From Planococcus maritimus (GTDB taxonomy: Bacteria; Bacillota; Bacilli; Bacillales_A; Planococcaceae), in assembly GCF_001592825.1 (NCBI RefSeq), contig NZ_LTZG01000001.1, forward strand, positions 1,426,001 to 1,490,000: a stretch of 64,000 bases of DNA, given 5' to 3'. A program made the position numbers and the translations under genes. The notes beneath the pieces were generated by a model, which worked only from the letters and a program-made list of their open reading frames with translations, was not told where the DNA came from and ran no database searches. The number at the start of each line of letters is the position of its first letter. Within the stretch, counting starts at the first letter, position 1. Shown here in pieces: positions 17,163 to 26,042 of the stretch.

Positions 17163-20015
17163 TTATTCCGTACCGCCTTGTGTAGCATAGAAGATGACGC
17201 CGTTTTCTTCTTGGCCATCCAATAGTTTTTTCATGACTTTGGACAAATTCACTGGCGCATATGGCTTCGTCAAATAATGATTGATTTTATCAATCTGTCC
17301 CGAATCATCTGTTGGATCCAGTGCAGAAGAGATGACGATCGGAATATTTTGCGTAGCAGCGTCTGCTTTCATCATATTCACTAGATCCCATCCGTTCAGC
17401 TCTTCGCCGAGCATAATATCGATCACGGCACCGACAAGCGGCGTCCGTTTCGCTTCTTTGAAAGCTTCTTTCGGCGAAGTATGGTAAATCACTTTAAAAC
17501 CGTTCACTTTCAATTCCTCTGATAACAACAGGGCGAGGCTCATGTCGTCTTCTACAATCATGACGGGCGGGTTTTCTTCGACGCCTTCGTGCACGCTGTA
17601 CTCTTGAGGATCCGATTGCAAAGGCAGTTCAAAATGAATCGTCGTGCCTTCGCCTTCTTGCGACTCGATCCAAATCTTCCCGTCATGCTTGACGATGATC
17701 TCCTGACAAATCGCAAGGCCCAACCCTGTTCCGCCAATCTTACGGCGGGAACTATTGTCGATGCGCTGGAATTTCGAGAATAATTTCGGAATGTCCTCAG
17801 CCGGAATACCGATTCCTTCATCTTTGATCGACACGCGGAGCGCATTAAAATTATTTTTCATACAGACAGTCACATTGCCGCCTTGTGGGGAAAATTTAAT
17901 AGCATTGCCGATCAAGTTCATCAAGACCTGTGCAAGACGTTCTTTATCGCCTTCAACCGTTACATCCGACGCATCATCGACAAAAATAACCGAATGCATC
18001 GATTGAGTGCGGAATTTCTCTGCCGTCTCGATAATCAATTCGTTCATCGACAATTTTTCCATTCGGTACACTTGATCTCCAGACTCCATTCGTTGCAAGT
18101 CTAAAAAGTCATTGATCAAATTGGTCAATCGTTTCGCTTCTTTATAAATGGTCTTCAAGTAGCGAACTTGTTTTTCAGGTTTCAATTCCTTATTCAGCAA
18201 GAGCTCCGTAAACCCAAGCACACTCGATAAAGGCGTACGCAATTCGTGGCTGACGGTGCTGACAAGTTCAGATTTCATCTTGTCTACTTCGTGCTCTCTT
18301 GTAATATCCCGGTGGACAAAGATCGTGCCCGTACGTTCATTATCGACGATTACTGGTGTGCTGTAGACATCGATGACTCGTTCGTAAGGCGCTTTCACCG
18401 TGTACTGGAATGTATTTGACTTGTTTTCCTTTTGACGCAGGCAGCTATGCAAAAAGTCTGCCATGTCTTCTGGCTTGGTCGTTTGCTCTGTCATACGGGC
18501 AATCCAACTGTCTTGTGAAACTTTTGTATCGAGTGAAATGTCCCCGCAGCTTAACATCGTGCACATCGTATCGTTATGCTGGACCATATCCCCGTTTTTC
18601 GCGATAAATTGAATGCCTTCATTGATGTTGTTGATGATCCGTTCATTCAATGTCCGTTCGTGTACGGCCGCATCGTATAGCTGAATACGATCAATGGCCA
18701 AATGAAGCCGTTTTAGCAGACCGTGGATATCCTGTTGTTCTTCTTCTGAAAATGGTCTACCCAAACGTGATAGTCCAAGAATGACGATTGCCTCGTCTGA
18801 CTCATTTTTGACCGTGGTGTACAGGTCGTACACATACACCTTGCCCACCGTAAATCCTTTTTCCTCGTCTGCTTCCCGTTTCATCGTGAAGGCATCAGCG
18901 GTTTTCAGCCGTTCCATGATATAAGCCATTTGCTTTTCCTTAAATTGGCCGAACATGGAAGGCGTGAAGCCTTTCAACGCATACTCATCAGAACCTGGCA
19001 GCCATAAAGCACCGGTATCAATGTCGTAAGAATCATCAAAATAATCCAAAGTTCCTTCTATCAATTTCTGTTCGCTCAGTGTAAGCGAAAGAATATGGTT
19101 CAAATCATTAAATCGCAATAAACGGTTTTTGGTTTTCTCGATTTCTGTTAGTGATTCTTTTAACTTTTCTTGTTGTTCTTGTAATTCCTCTTTATTAAGC
19201 AACAAGACCTGGTTTCTCGCAGTGAGTTCTTCTTGGTTTTTTCGGATTGTCGTCACCATCCGATAAAATGCATTTGAAAGAATGCCGATTTCATCTTTTC
19301 GCTCTAGAGGCGTATAGGATACTTCTTCTCCTTCGATAAATCCATCGATCGAAGACCTCATTGTTTCGAGAGGCTTGATGATGTCGCTTAACGCACGCAG
19401 AATAACAAATACCGTGATCAGGAAAAATAGGCCGAATAAAATAATCAGAGCAAAAGCAAAGTTTTCAGCTTCTTTCGCCATATCTTGATTTAATTGGTCC
19501 AGCTTTTGTTCAGCTCCAGCTTCGTATTCATCCGCAAACGCCACGAATTCGTTTACAGCCGCGTTCGTCCCACCGCGTGATAATTCCCGCAGCCTTTCGT
19601 AATCATCATCCTCCACCGCTGCCAGTGCAGCCGGAAAGATGTCGTCTTCAAACGCTGTAATAAACGCCGTCAATTCTGTGATTTGCTGCCGTTCCTGATC
19701 GGTGATCGATAAACTGTTCAATTGATTGATCGAAGCTTTCAACTTCTCCATCTCTACATACGCCAAGCGCAACTCTTCCTGGTTTTGGAACGCATAATAG
19801 CCCCGTGTACGGAAAAATAACTGATTTAAAGAATGCGCAAGGTCTTGAAGCGTTTCCTGCTTATCGATGAGCAAATCTCGCTCCGCTTGAGTTTCCTCTT
19901 GCTGCAGATTCATATAAGAATAGATTCCGACAATGATAAGAGCACATACCAATAAGGATGAAACCGTTATCCTCAAATATTTGTACCGAATGCCTTTTTC
20001 GCGCAATTTTTTCAT
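17163..20015 (-). CDS. Hybrid sensor histidine kinase with receiver domain
   Basis: 950 residues. TM1 lies at about 15-33; a helical, CHASE3-like extracellular sensor of about 150 residues follows; TM2 lies at about 187-207; then HAMP, a coiled coil, a GAF-like region, a PAS region, HisKA (phospho-His 590 in VSHELRTPLSS), HATPase_c (NLIGNAIKFSP, GIGIPAEDIPKLF, GGTGLGLAI) and a C-terminal receiver (Asp 866 in VIDIMLGEE). GGAGGGAG lies upstream of the ATG. Convergent with the diguanylate cyclase/glycosyltransferase operon, it is the natural candidate to drive that phosphorelay. The signal is unknown. Confidence 0.9.
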   Translation of the reverse strand: MKKLREKGIRYKYLRITVSSLLVCALIIVGIYSYMNLQQEETQAERDLLIDKQETLQDLAHSLNQLFFRTRGYYAFQNQEELRLAYVEMEKLKASINQLNSLSITDQERQQITELTAFITAFEDDIFPAALAAVEDDDYERLRELSRGGTNAAVNEFVAFADEYEAGAEQKLDQLNQDMAKEAENFAFALIILFGLFFLITVFVILRALSDIIKPLETMRSSIDGFIEGEEVSYTPLERKDEIGILSNAFYRMVTTIRKNQEELTARNQVLLLNKEELQEQQEKLKESLTEIEKTKNRLLRFNDLNHILSLTLSEQKLIEGTLDYFDDSYDIDTGALWLPGSDEYALKGFTPSMFGQFKEKQMAYIMERLKTADAFTMKREADEEKGFTVGKVYVYDLYTTVKNESDEAIVILGLSRLGRPFSEEEQQDIHGLLKRLHLAIDRIQLYDAAVHERTLNERIINNINEGIQFIAKNGDMVQHNDTMCTMLSCGDISLDTKVSQDSWIARMTEQTTKPEDMADFLHSCLRQKENKSNTFQYTVKAPYERVIDVYSTPVIVDNERTGTIFVHRDITREHEVDKMKSELVSTVSHELRTPLSSVLGFTELLLNKELKPEKQVRYLKTIYKEAKRLTNLINDFLDLQRMESGDQVYRMEKLSMNELIIETAEKFRTQSMHSVIFVDDASDVTVEGDKERLAQVLMNLIGNAIKFSPQGGNVTVCMKNNFNALRVSIKDEGIGIPAEDIPKLFSKFQRIDNSSRRKIGGTGLGLAICQEIIVKHDGKIWIESQEGEGTTIHFELPLQSDPQEYSVHEGVEENPPVMIVEDDMSLALLLSEELKVNGFKVIYHTSPKEAFKEAKRTPLVGAVIDIMLGEELNGWDLVNMMKADAATQNIPIVISSALDPTDDSGQIDKINHYLTKPYAPVNLSKVMKKLLDGQEENGVIFYATQGGTE

Positions 20016-20170
20016 AAATCTCCCTCCTTTAAGCCAGTGATTCCTTATGACTTATTTTCTTCAAAATTTAACCTATACTTTCACTTCTGCTACTAGTATA
20101 CAATATCAACATTTCAAAAAAGCATTTTTTCACTAAAAAAGAACCTTTATTTTTTCCCAAGAATAAACAT

Positions 20171-20210
20171 AAAAAATCCGCCCCAGCCGTGTAAGCTACG
20201 GCTGGGGCGG
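20171..20210 (-). terminator. Terminator of cls
   Basis: Perfect CCGCCCCAGCCGT/ACGGCTGGGGCGG 13-bp stem followed on the minus strand by ATTTTTT. Confidence 0.9.
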
Positions 20211-20244
20211 CACATTTCAATAATCAATCCGTTCGTTGCTGATC

Positions 20245-21699
20245 CTATAGGATTGGCGAAACCAATTTGGCAATATTTTGCTTCGCTTTGTTTGTCCAAT
20301 GTTGTTCCTTAAAATAGGCTTCTGTCAATTCAACAGACAGCTTTCGGTCGTGGCGGAAGAGATCTGTCATTTCCGCCGCTGATGCGGCATTATAAAGAAA
20401 GGCATTCAGTTCAAAATTTAAAGCAAAGCTGCGCACATCCATATTGGCCGACCCGACCGAGCAGGCTTGCCCATCCACCACGAGTGTTTTGGCATGCAAA
20501 AACCCGTTTTTATAGCTATAGACCTTCACGCCGTCTTCAAGCAATTCACGCGCAAATGCCAATGTGGCCGAATGGACGAATAAATGATCCGCTTGATGCG
20601 GAATCATCAGCTGCACATCGACGCCGCCAAGCGACGCCGTACGAAGCGCATCCATAATCGACTTGTCCGGAATAAAATACGGCGTCTGCAGGAAAATCGA
20701 TTTCCGGGCGTGGTGGATCATCTTCAAATAGCCGTTTTTAATGTCTTCGCGCATCTCCAACGGCCCGCTCGCTACGATTTGCATCGCTGCTCCCCCAACT
20801 TCCTTCATTTTCGGGAAATAGGCCTCCTGGTATTTCATCGGGTAGTGTTCAGCCGCTTGGTTCCAGTCGATGAAAAAGCGATTTTGCAAAGAATGGACAA
20901 TGTCCCCTTCCAAGCGCACATGCGTATCGCGCCAATAGCCGAACTCTTTTTTCTCTCCGATGTATTCATCTCCTACATTAAAACCGCCGATATAGCCGAC
21001 AGTCCCGTCCAAGACCGCCAATTTCCTATGATTGCGGTGATTGAATCTAGGGTTGATGCTCGCAAGCATCGCCGGTAAAAAGGCGGCTGTCTTGCCGCCG
21101 GACTTTTCGAACTCATCAAAAAAATGCTTTGGCAAACTGCTTGAGCCCAGGGCATCGTATAAAAACAACACCTTTACGCCTTGCTGTGCTTTTTCAGTGA
21201 GCAGCGAAACAAGGCGCCTGCCCAAATCATCGTTGTTTAGGATGAAATACTGCAGGTGAATATGGTGCTGTGCTTGGCGTATATCGTTAAACAATGCTTC
21301 AAACTTACGATGTCCGTCATTGAATATCTGGATGTTGCTGGCTTTAGACAGCGGCGCATCGGTCCGGATGGCATTCATCTGAATAAGGTCTTGCCACTCG
21401 GCAGCAAGAGACGAGGGCGCTGTGAAATGGCCTGACTGCAACTCGAGGCGCTGACGGCTTAGGCGTTCCCTAAAGACAGGATTGTCATAAGCAACTGGCC
21501 GATTTAACCGTTCTTTTCGCAAAGGCTTGCCAAATAGCAAATAAAGCACGAATCCAAGAACCGGGATAAAAAACAAGACGAGGATCCATGCCCAGGCAGA
21601 AGAAGCTGTTTTCCGTTCGAAAAACAAAATAAAGAACGCCAAGACCATATTAATGATGATAAAAACATTACTTACAGTGCTCCACCATTCAAAAGAAAT
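20245..21699 (-). CDS. cls: Cardiolipin synthase, apparent ATT start
   Basis: A phospholipase-D-superfamily enzyme with two HKD motifs (HRKLAVLDGTVGYIGGFN and HAKTLVVDGQACSVGSANMD) behind N-terminal membrane helices (SSAWAWILVLFFIPVLGFVLY). It condenses two phosphatidylglycerols to cardiolipin at the membrane. The first ATG (21648) lacks a ribosome site. The frame continues upstream with ISFEWWSTVSNVFIIIN to an ATT at 21699 that has GAGGAGGG 6 nt before it. Starting there places the conserved ER about 28 residues from the N-terminus, as I recall for B. subtilis ClsA, and restores the first hydrophobic helix. Either way the catalytic part is complete. Confidence 0.85.
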   Translation of the reverse strand: MSFEWWSTVSNVFIIINMVLAFFILFFERKTASSAWAWILVLFFIPVLGFVLYLLFGKPLRKERLNRPVAYDNPVFRERLSRQRLELQSGHFTAPSSLAAEWQDLIQMNAIRTDAPLSKASNIQIFNDGHRKFEALFNDIRQAQHHIHLQYFILNNDDLGRRLVSLLTEKAQQGVKVLFLYDALGSSSLPKHFFDEFEKSGGKTAAFLPAMLASINPRFNHRNHRKLAVLDGTVGYIGGFNVGDEYIGEKKEFGYWRDTHVRLEGDIVHSLQNRFFIDWNQAAEHYPMKYQEAYFPKMKEVGGAAMQIVASGPLEMREDIKNGYLKMIHHARKSIFLQTPYFIPDKSIMDALRTASLGGVDVQLMIPHQADHLFVHSATLAFARELLEDGVKVYSYKNGFLHAKTLVVDGQACSVGSANMDVRSFALNFELNAFLYNAASAAEMTDLFRHDRKLSVELTEAYFKEQHWTNKAKQNIAKLVSPIL

Positions 21700-21806
21700 G
21701 GCAATCCCTCCTCACTTTACTGCGGCATGCTTATCAATCAGCAAACGGCCAAAATACCCGGAAGAATGCTTTGGACCAGGTCTTCAGGCTGTACAAGTTT
21801 TCGTAG

Positions 21807-22664
21807 TTAAGAGTGTTGTTTTGGCACCAACATAAAGCCCAGTTGCTCAATCGCTATTTTCAGCGTAGCTTCCATTCGTTCCCCTTTTAGGGAATGGGCA
21901 AAATGCGGCACTTGCATGGCCATTGTTGGCAAAATGCCCGTAATGATCGGGGTGATCCCCATGATTTTCAAAGCTTTGATCAAATCCAATAAAGGCTGCT
22001 CGATGCGTGGATCGATTTGAGTGATGCCAGAAAAGTCCATTATCAAAAAGTCTAAGCCTTCACTTGCTTTCATCACGACATCATCGATTAATTGGTAAGC
22101 TCTTTCAAGCGTAATGTGGCCGATGATTGGCAAGATGGAGATGCCGTCTGATAAAGGAACAAGCGGCGAAGACAAAGTTTGAATTTCTTGCTGGGCTTTA
22201 TTGAGTTCGAGAATATAGCTTAGTAAAGATGACATCATCTCGAACATTTCCTGCTGCTGCTTTGTGAAATGGAACGGATGCTTGTCCAAGCCACAAATCG
22301 TGCCATAGACATCACCGTTTTCGTAATAAATCGGAATGCCGATAAATGCCCCATTGCCGAATTGAGATGCGATTGGCAGCGTACTGGCCCCTTCATCAGC
22401 GGCGATGTCTTCAATCCATAGCGGCTCCTGTCCGGCATTAATCGCCAAACTGCAAAAAGTCTGATCGAGCGGAGACTGGCTGTTTTCTACCACCAGTTCT
22501 TCATTTCTATTAAACGCTTTCTTGATTGTATTGGTTTTTCCATCATTTTCAGCTATAAAAAGCGTATTAATCTCCATTTGACTGCTCAGCATGTTCAATA
22601 CTTGATTTGCTGCATCGTTGAAGTTCTGAAATTTTCTGGAAGGGCCGATTGTCTGATAGTGCAT
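21807..22664 (-). CDS. GAF-STAS sensor protein (RsbR-like)
   Basis: 285 residues. Residues about 15-155 form a GAF domain (FCSLAINAGQEPLWIEDIAAD, FIGIPIYYENGDVYGTICGLD). A short linker helix and a STAS domain follow (ILPIIGHITLERAYQLIDDV, DFLIMDFSGITQID, LKIMGITPIITGI). The combination is like RsbR paralogues and other stressosome or sigma-B pathway sensors; the Thr/Ser phosphorylation positions of classic RsbR cannot be assigned with certainty. It lies downstream of a MEDS-domain gene in the same direction, and GAGGAGGG precedes the ATG. A role in partner-switching stress signalling is inferred. Confidence 0.8.
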   Translation of the reverse strand: MHYQTIGPSRKFQNFNDAANQVLNMLSSQMEINTLFIAENDGKTNTIKKAFNRNEELVVENSQSPLDQTFCSLAINAGQEPLWIEDIAADEGASTLPIASQFGNGAFIGIPIYYENGDVYGTICGLDKHPFHFTKQQQEMFEMMSSLLSYILELNKAQQEIQTLSSPLVPLSDGISILPIIGHITLERAYQLIDDVVMKASEGLDFLIMDFSGITQIDPRIEQPLLDLIKALKIMGITPIITGILPTMAMQVPHFAHSLKGERMEATLKIAIEQLGFMLVPKQHS

Positions 22665-22764
22665 ATAATCCCTCCTCTATTCAATACGCCCAAATAAATA
22701 GGCGAATTGTTTTAACGATACTATAAGCTGTTCTTTGATTGCAATGTACAGGCCTAGCGCTATT

Positions 22765-22802
22765 AAAAAAGCCCGGATCGGCAATTGCCCGGATCCCGGC
22801 TT
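22765..22802 (-). terminator. Terminator of the MEDS gene
   Basis: GCCGGGATCCGGGC...GCCGATCCGGGC hairpin followed by TTTTTTAATA on the minus strand, touching the stop codon of the MEDS gene. Confidence 0.7.
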
Positions 22803-23350
22803 TATGTAGATTGATACTGATTGGAAGCAACCAAATCGTCTTCTAGCAATACATATGGATGGGTTCTCATTAAACTTTCCGTCAAGTGATGCGGCATCCG
22901 CTGTTTTTCGTAAGCGCATATTAATGGGAATGCGTATTCATTCACAGCCCGGTCCGCCATTTTCTCGAAATCTTCAATCAGGAACAATGGTTCTTTCACA
23001 CTTTCCCACTCCACATGAGCCCATGAACGAAAAGCCCGGTTGTTTTTAATGAAAGGCTCTACCGTTTTGTTGAAATACTGATAGATGGCGGGCGGATGAT
23101 AACTTCCAGTTGACCAATAAAATTGCAAGCTGTTGACAAAATGTACTAGGCTTCGTTGAGTTTCGTTATAGCGTTTTGCCAATACCGCTTCAAGCTTTTT
23201 TGTCACGCGCTCGTTTTCGACGATTAAGACGTGGTCACCTGCCGCTATACCTTCTTCTATGTAATTGAGGAGCTGCTGCAGGTAATTTTCCGCTCCGTTA
23301 TATGCATACAGGACATGGACATTACGTTGGGTTTCCAGCAATTCGTTCAT
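22802..23350 (-). CDS. MEDS (DcmR-like) sensory domain protein
   Basis: About 182 residues forming one MEDS domain: HVLYAYNGAENYLQQLLNYIEEGIAAG at the N-terminus, with a VLIVENER strand and an FYWSTGSYHPPAI region; the C-terminal part is helical. MEDS domains are described in methanogen and methylotroph sensors (DcmR) and are combined with kinases or STAS proteins. The ATG at 23350 is chosen; a TTG at 23362 is possible. A TATAAT on the minus strand near 23440 may be its -10 box. Next to the GAF-STAS gene, it could supply a signal input to the same pathway (inference). Confidence 0.7.
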   Translation of the reverse strand: MNELLETQRNVHVLYAYNGAENYLQQLLNYIEEGIAAGDHVLIVENERVTKKLEAVLAKRYNETQRSLVHFVNSLQFYWSTGSYHPPAIYQYFNKTVEPFIKNNRAFRSWAHVEWESVKEPLFLIEDFEKMADRAVNEYAFPLICAYEKQRMPHHLTESLMRTHPYVLLEDDLVASNQYQST

Positions 23351-23538
23351 CGTATATTCCAAACGGCCAACCTTCTTTCTTCCGCTGATGCTCCGCTAAC
23401 AGTTTATGGGAAACCAGCGTTTATTGTCATTGAATTATACCATCATTTTATATTTACATGCGCTTATTTCGCTTTTCTGATCCACTATCTATTTAAAAAG
23501 GACCAAATAAAGCGCTCCCACGATTGTACATATGAAAA

Positions 23539-23570
23539 TAAAAAAAGAGAGCCGAGGCCCTCTTTTTTTT
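23539..23570. terminator. Terminator of the surface-protein gene
   Basis: AAAAAAGAG-a-GCC/GGC-c-CTCTTTTTT hairpin with T-runs on both strands, 9 bp past the stop at 23579. Confidence 0.85.
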
Positions 23571-23578
23571 AGAAAACA

Positions 23579-24913
23579 TTATTGTTTTTTAGTTTGACGA
23601 TAAGTCAATGTTCCAGCTGCCATGAAGATTAATGCGCTCAGTGCAACCCACAGGATCATTGTGTTGGACTGGTTAGCAGTTCCACCGAATCCGGTTGAAG
23701 GCATTTTTTCAGGTGCTGTGTTTTCGAAAGCTTCCGGGAACTGATCGACGATAGAAGCGCTCAAGCCTTTACCGATATCGAACATGATCGCATAACCTGC
23801 ACGGTACGTGTCATAAGACGCCGCGTAGTCACCGTCGACATATTGTTGGAATGTGTCAACTACTGATTGTTCGTGTGCTTCCACACCTGCAATGGTTTCA
23901 TCCAAAGGCATGCGGTCTTCAGTAGCTTGGTTCAAGAATGTGCCAAGGTCCGTAGCAAATGTGCTAGTCAATGTAGACAAAGCTTGTTCTTTCGCTTGCT
24001 GATCTTCTGAAGCTGTAGCGTTAGCCAAGTCACCTTGGACTGTAATGTGCTCGTTGTTCCAAATTTTCACGAACTGATTGCTTGCTTCTTCCCCGTAAAC
24101 AGAAGCTAGTGCAGAACGGAACTCTTCAGTGTTTTGGTCTTGTGCCCAGTTGACGAAATCAAAGTCAGCTGATCCGTTAAAGCCTTTTGTCATGCTCAAT
24201 TGTGCAAGAGCGAAATGCTCTGCCGCGATGCGGTTAACTGTAGAACGGAAGTCGCCAGCTGGCGTATTCGGGTCAGAGAACTGATCCGGGAATTGAACGG
24301 AAATGGCGCCACTAATTGCGCTGCCTGCTCCGAAGATTTGCTTGAATCCTTCAAGGTAGTTTGTGTATGACGCTTCGTAATCACCTGCTACATATAGATC
24401 AAAAGTGTCTTGCACATAATCTTCATGCTCGCGAAGGGCTGCTGTCGCGCCGTCTTCTGGAAGATTGCCTTCTGTTGCTGTACCAAGGAATTCGCCCATT
24501 TCATCGACGAAAGACTGGATTTGCATCAATGCTTCTTCTTGCATCGCTTCGTCATCCGCTTTCACGGCTGCTGCGTAATCATCTGTCCCCATATTGTGCT
24601 TGTCGAAGATTTCAACGAAAGCTGCTCCGCCTTCTTCACCGTAAACAGAAGCGATGACCGGTTCCATATCGGCTGCGTTTTCATCAAGAGCTGCGATGGC
24701 TTCGTCTGCCGCTTCGTCTCCATCGTAAATTTTCATCATGGAGTCAACTGCGAGTGCATAATGTTCAGATAGTAATGAGTCCAATGCTGTGCGAAGTTCA
24801 ACGCCTGTCGTTTCTGTTGGCGGTGCTTGTTCAGCTGCCAATACGCTCGATCCGATCCCCGGCACCAAAAGTGATGCCCCTACTACTGGTAATAAAAGCT
24901 TTTTCATTTTCAT
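23579..24913 (-). CDS. Cell-surface protein with two tandem domains and sortase-like anchor
   Basis: 444 residues. A signal peptide (to about 26, SSVLAA) is followed by two homologous acidic helical domains of about 170 residues (about 38-210 and 220-395). They share the order SVYGEE, then EH-x-x-x-V-x-DTF-x-x-YV-x-GDY-x-ASY, then QFPxxF. The C-terminus has MPSTGFGG, a hydrophobic helix and a basic RQTKKQ tail, i.e. an LPXTG-type cell-wall sorting signal with M for L. Function unknown; the family is not recognised by name. The protein is strongly acidic, which suits an extracellular protein in salty habitats. Confidence 0.75.
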   Translation of the reverse strand: MKMKKLLLPVVGASLLVPGIGSSVLAAEQAPPTETTGVELRTALDSLLSEHYALAVDSMMKIYDGDEAADEAIAALDENAADMEPVIASVYGEEGGAAFVEIFDKHNMGTDDYAAAVKADDEAMQEEALMQIQSFVDEMGEFLGTATEGNLPEDGATAALREHEDYVQDTFDLYVAGDYEASYTNYLEGFKQIFGAGSAISGAISVQFPDQFSDPNTPAGDFRSTVNRIAAEHFALAQLSMTKGFNGSADFDFVNWAQDQNTEEFRSALASVYGEEASNQFVKIWNNEHITVQGDLANATASEDQQAKEQALSTLTSTFATDLGTFLNQATEDRMPLDETIAGVEAHEQSVVDTFQQYVDGDYAASYDTYRAGYAIMFDIGKGLSASIVDQFPEAFENTAPEKMPSTGFGGTANQSNTMILWVALSALIFMAAGTLTYRQTKKQ

Positions 24914-25043
24914 TCAAACCGCTCCTCTTTTTTGTTTTGTTTTTGTTTCTTATAAGCTCAACGGAGTGGGATTATATTTAGATCACTTATTTTTCAACTT
25001 TTTTTAAAAAACTTTTTTATTGAAACGGTTACATTCGAAAAGA

Positions 25044-25070
25044 CGGTTTAACAGCAGGCGAGCGTGGTAT
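25044..25070 (+). promoter_or_regulatory. Sigma-B-like promoter of the second SDR gene
   Basis: CGGTTTAA (25044-25051), 13-nt spacer, TGGTAT (25065-25070): seven of eight and five of six positions match RGGWTTRA and GGGTAT. Same spacing as the element at 6274-6300. Confidence 0.55.
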
Positions 25071-25148
25071 TTGAGGAAGAGCAAGAATGATGAATACAGT
25101 AAAACGCTGGAAGTTAATCATGGCATTCTTTTAGAGGAGGAATACATC

Positions 25149-25979
25149 TTGGGTAAATTACAAGATAAAGTAACCGTCATTACAGGTGCCGCCACAGGCA
25201 TCGGAAAAGCGACAGCGGAAGTTTTTGCAGAAGAGGGCGCAATTGTCCTGCTGGCAGACATTAAAGAAGACGAGCTGCAAGAAACCGTGAAAAAAATCAA
25301 CGACAACGGCGGCACGGCAAAAAGCTTCCAAGTAAATATCGCCAAGGAAGAAGAAGTTACTGCTTTCGCGGATCAAGTAAAAGAACAGTATGGAAACATT
25401 CACGCATTATTCAATAACGCCGGCATCGACCAAGAAGGCGGCAAAGTGCATGAGTACCCGGTTGATTTGTTCGACGACATCACGGCTACCGATTTACGCG
25501 GGACGTTTTTGATGAGCAAGTATTTCATTCCGCTCATGATGGACAATGGCGGGGCGATCGTCAACAATGCCTCTATGTCCGGCAGCTTCGCGGATCTGGA
25601 CCGCTCGGGCTATAACGCTGCAAAAGGCGGCATTATCAATTTCACGAAATCGATCGCCATCGAATACGGCAGATCCGGCATTCGTGCCAATTCCGTATCC
25701 CCTGGCACGATCGAAACACCGCTGATTGATGAACTTGCCGGCTCAAAAGAAGAAGAGGCTGGCCGCGAATTCAGAGAAAGCAATCGTTGGCTCGCACCGC
25801 TAGGCCGTCTTGGCTTACCCAAGGAAATCGCCACAACCGTCTTGTTCCTTGTATCGAACGACAGCTCTTATTTGACAGGCCAAGACATCGTAGTGGACGG
25901 CGGCCTTACTGCGTACACATGGCCAGGCAAAATGGTCATGGACGACAGCTGGAAAAAGACGACGACAAAAGAACAATAA
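25149..25979 (+). CDS. SDR family oxidoreductase (probable general-stress gene)
   Basis: 276 residues from a TTG at 25149 with GAGGAGG 11 nt upstream; the frame is open to 25020, but that part spans the promoter and has no SDR sequence. Rossmann motif VITGAATGIGKATAEVFA, NNAG motif, YNAAKGG catalytic motif, then RANSVSPGTIETPL and a C-terminal GQDIVVDGG. A classical SDR reductase resembling 3-oxoacyl-ACP reductase or glucose dehydrogenase; the substrate is unknown. It has its own sigma-B-like promoter and terminator. Confidence 0.9.
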   Translation: MGKLQDKVTVITGAATGIGKATAEVFAEEGAIVLLADIKEDELQETVKKINDNGGTAKSFQVNIAKEEEVTAFADQVKEQYGNIHALFNNAGIDQEGGKVHEYPVDLFDDITATDLRGTFLMSKYFIPLMMDNGGAIVNNASMSGSFADLDRSGYNAAKGGIINFTKSIAIEYGRSGIRANSVSPGTIETPLIDELAGSKEEEAGREFRESNRWLAPLGRLGLPKEIATTVLFLVSNDSSYLTGQDIVVDGGLTAYTWPGKMVMDDSWKKTTTKEQ

Positions 25980-25988
25980 GACGACAAA

Positions 25989-26038
25989 AAGAACCCCGAA
26001 TGAGCCACTTTCAATGGCAGCTCGTTTGGGGTTTCTTC
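25989..26038. terminator. Bidirectional terminator
   Basis: AGAACCCCGAATGAGC paired with GCTCGTTTGGGGTTTCT, between convergent SDR and ion-channel genes. Confidence 0.85.
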
Positions 26039-26042
26039 TATA

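Noticed and set aside
25021-25034. CcpA cre site (TGAAACGGTTACA), also seen near 53203
   Set aside because: The central CG is out of register with the cre consensus by one base.
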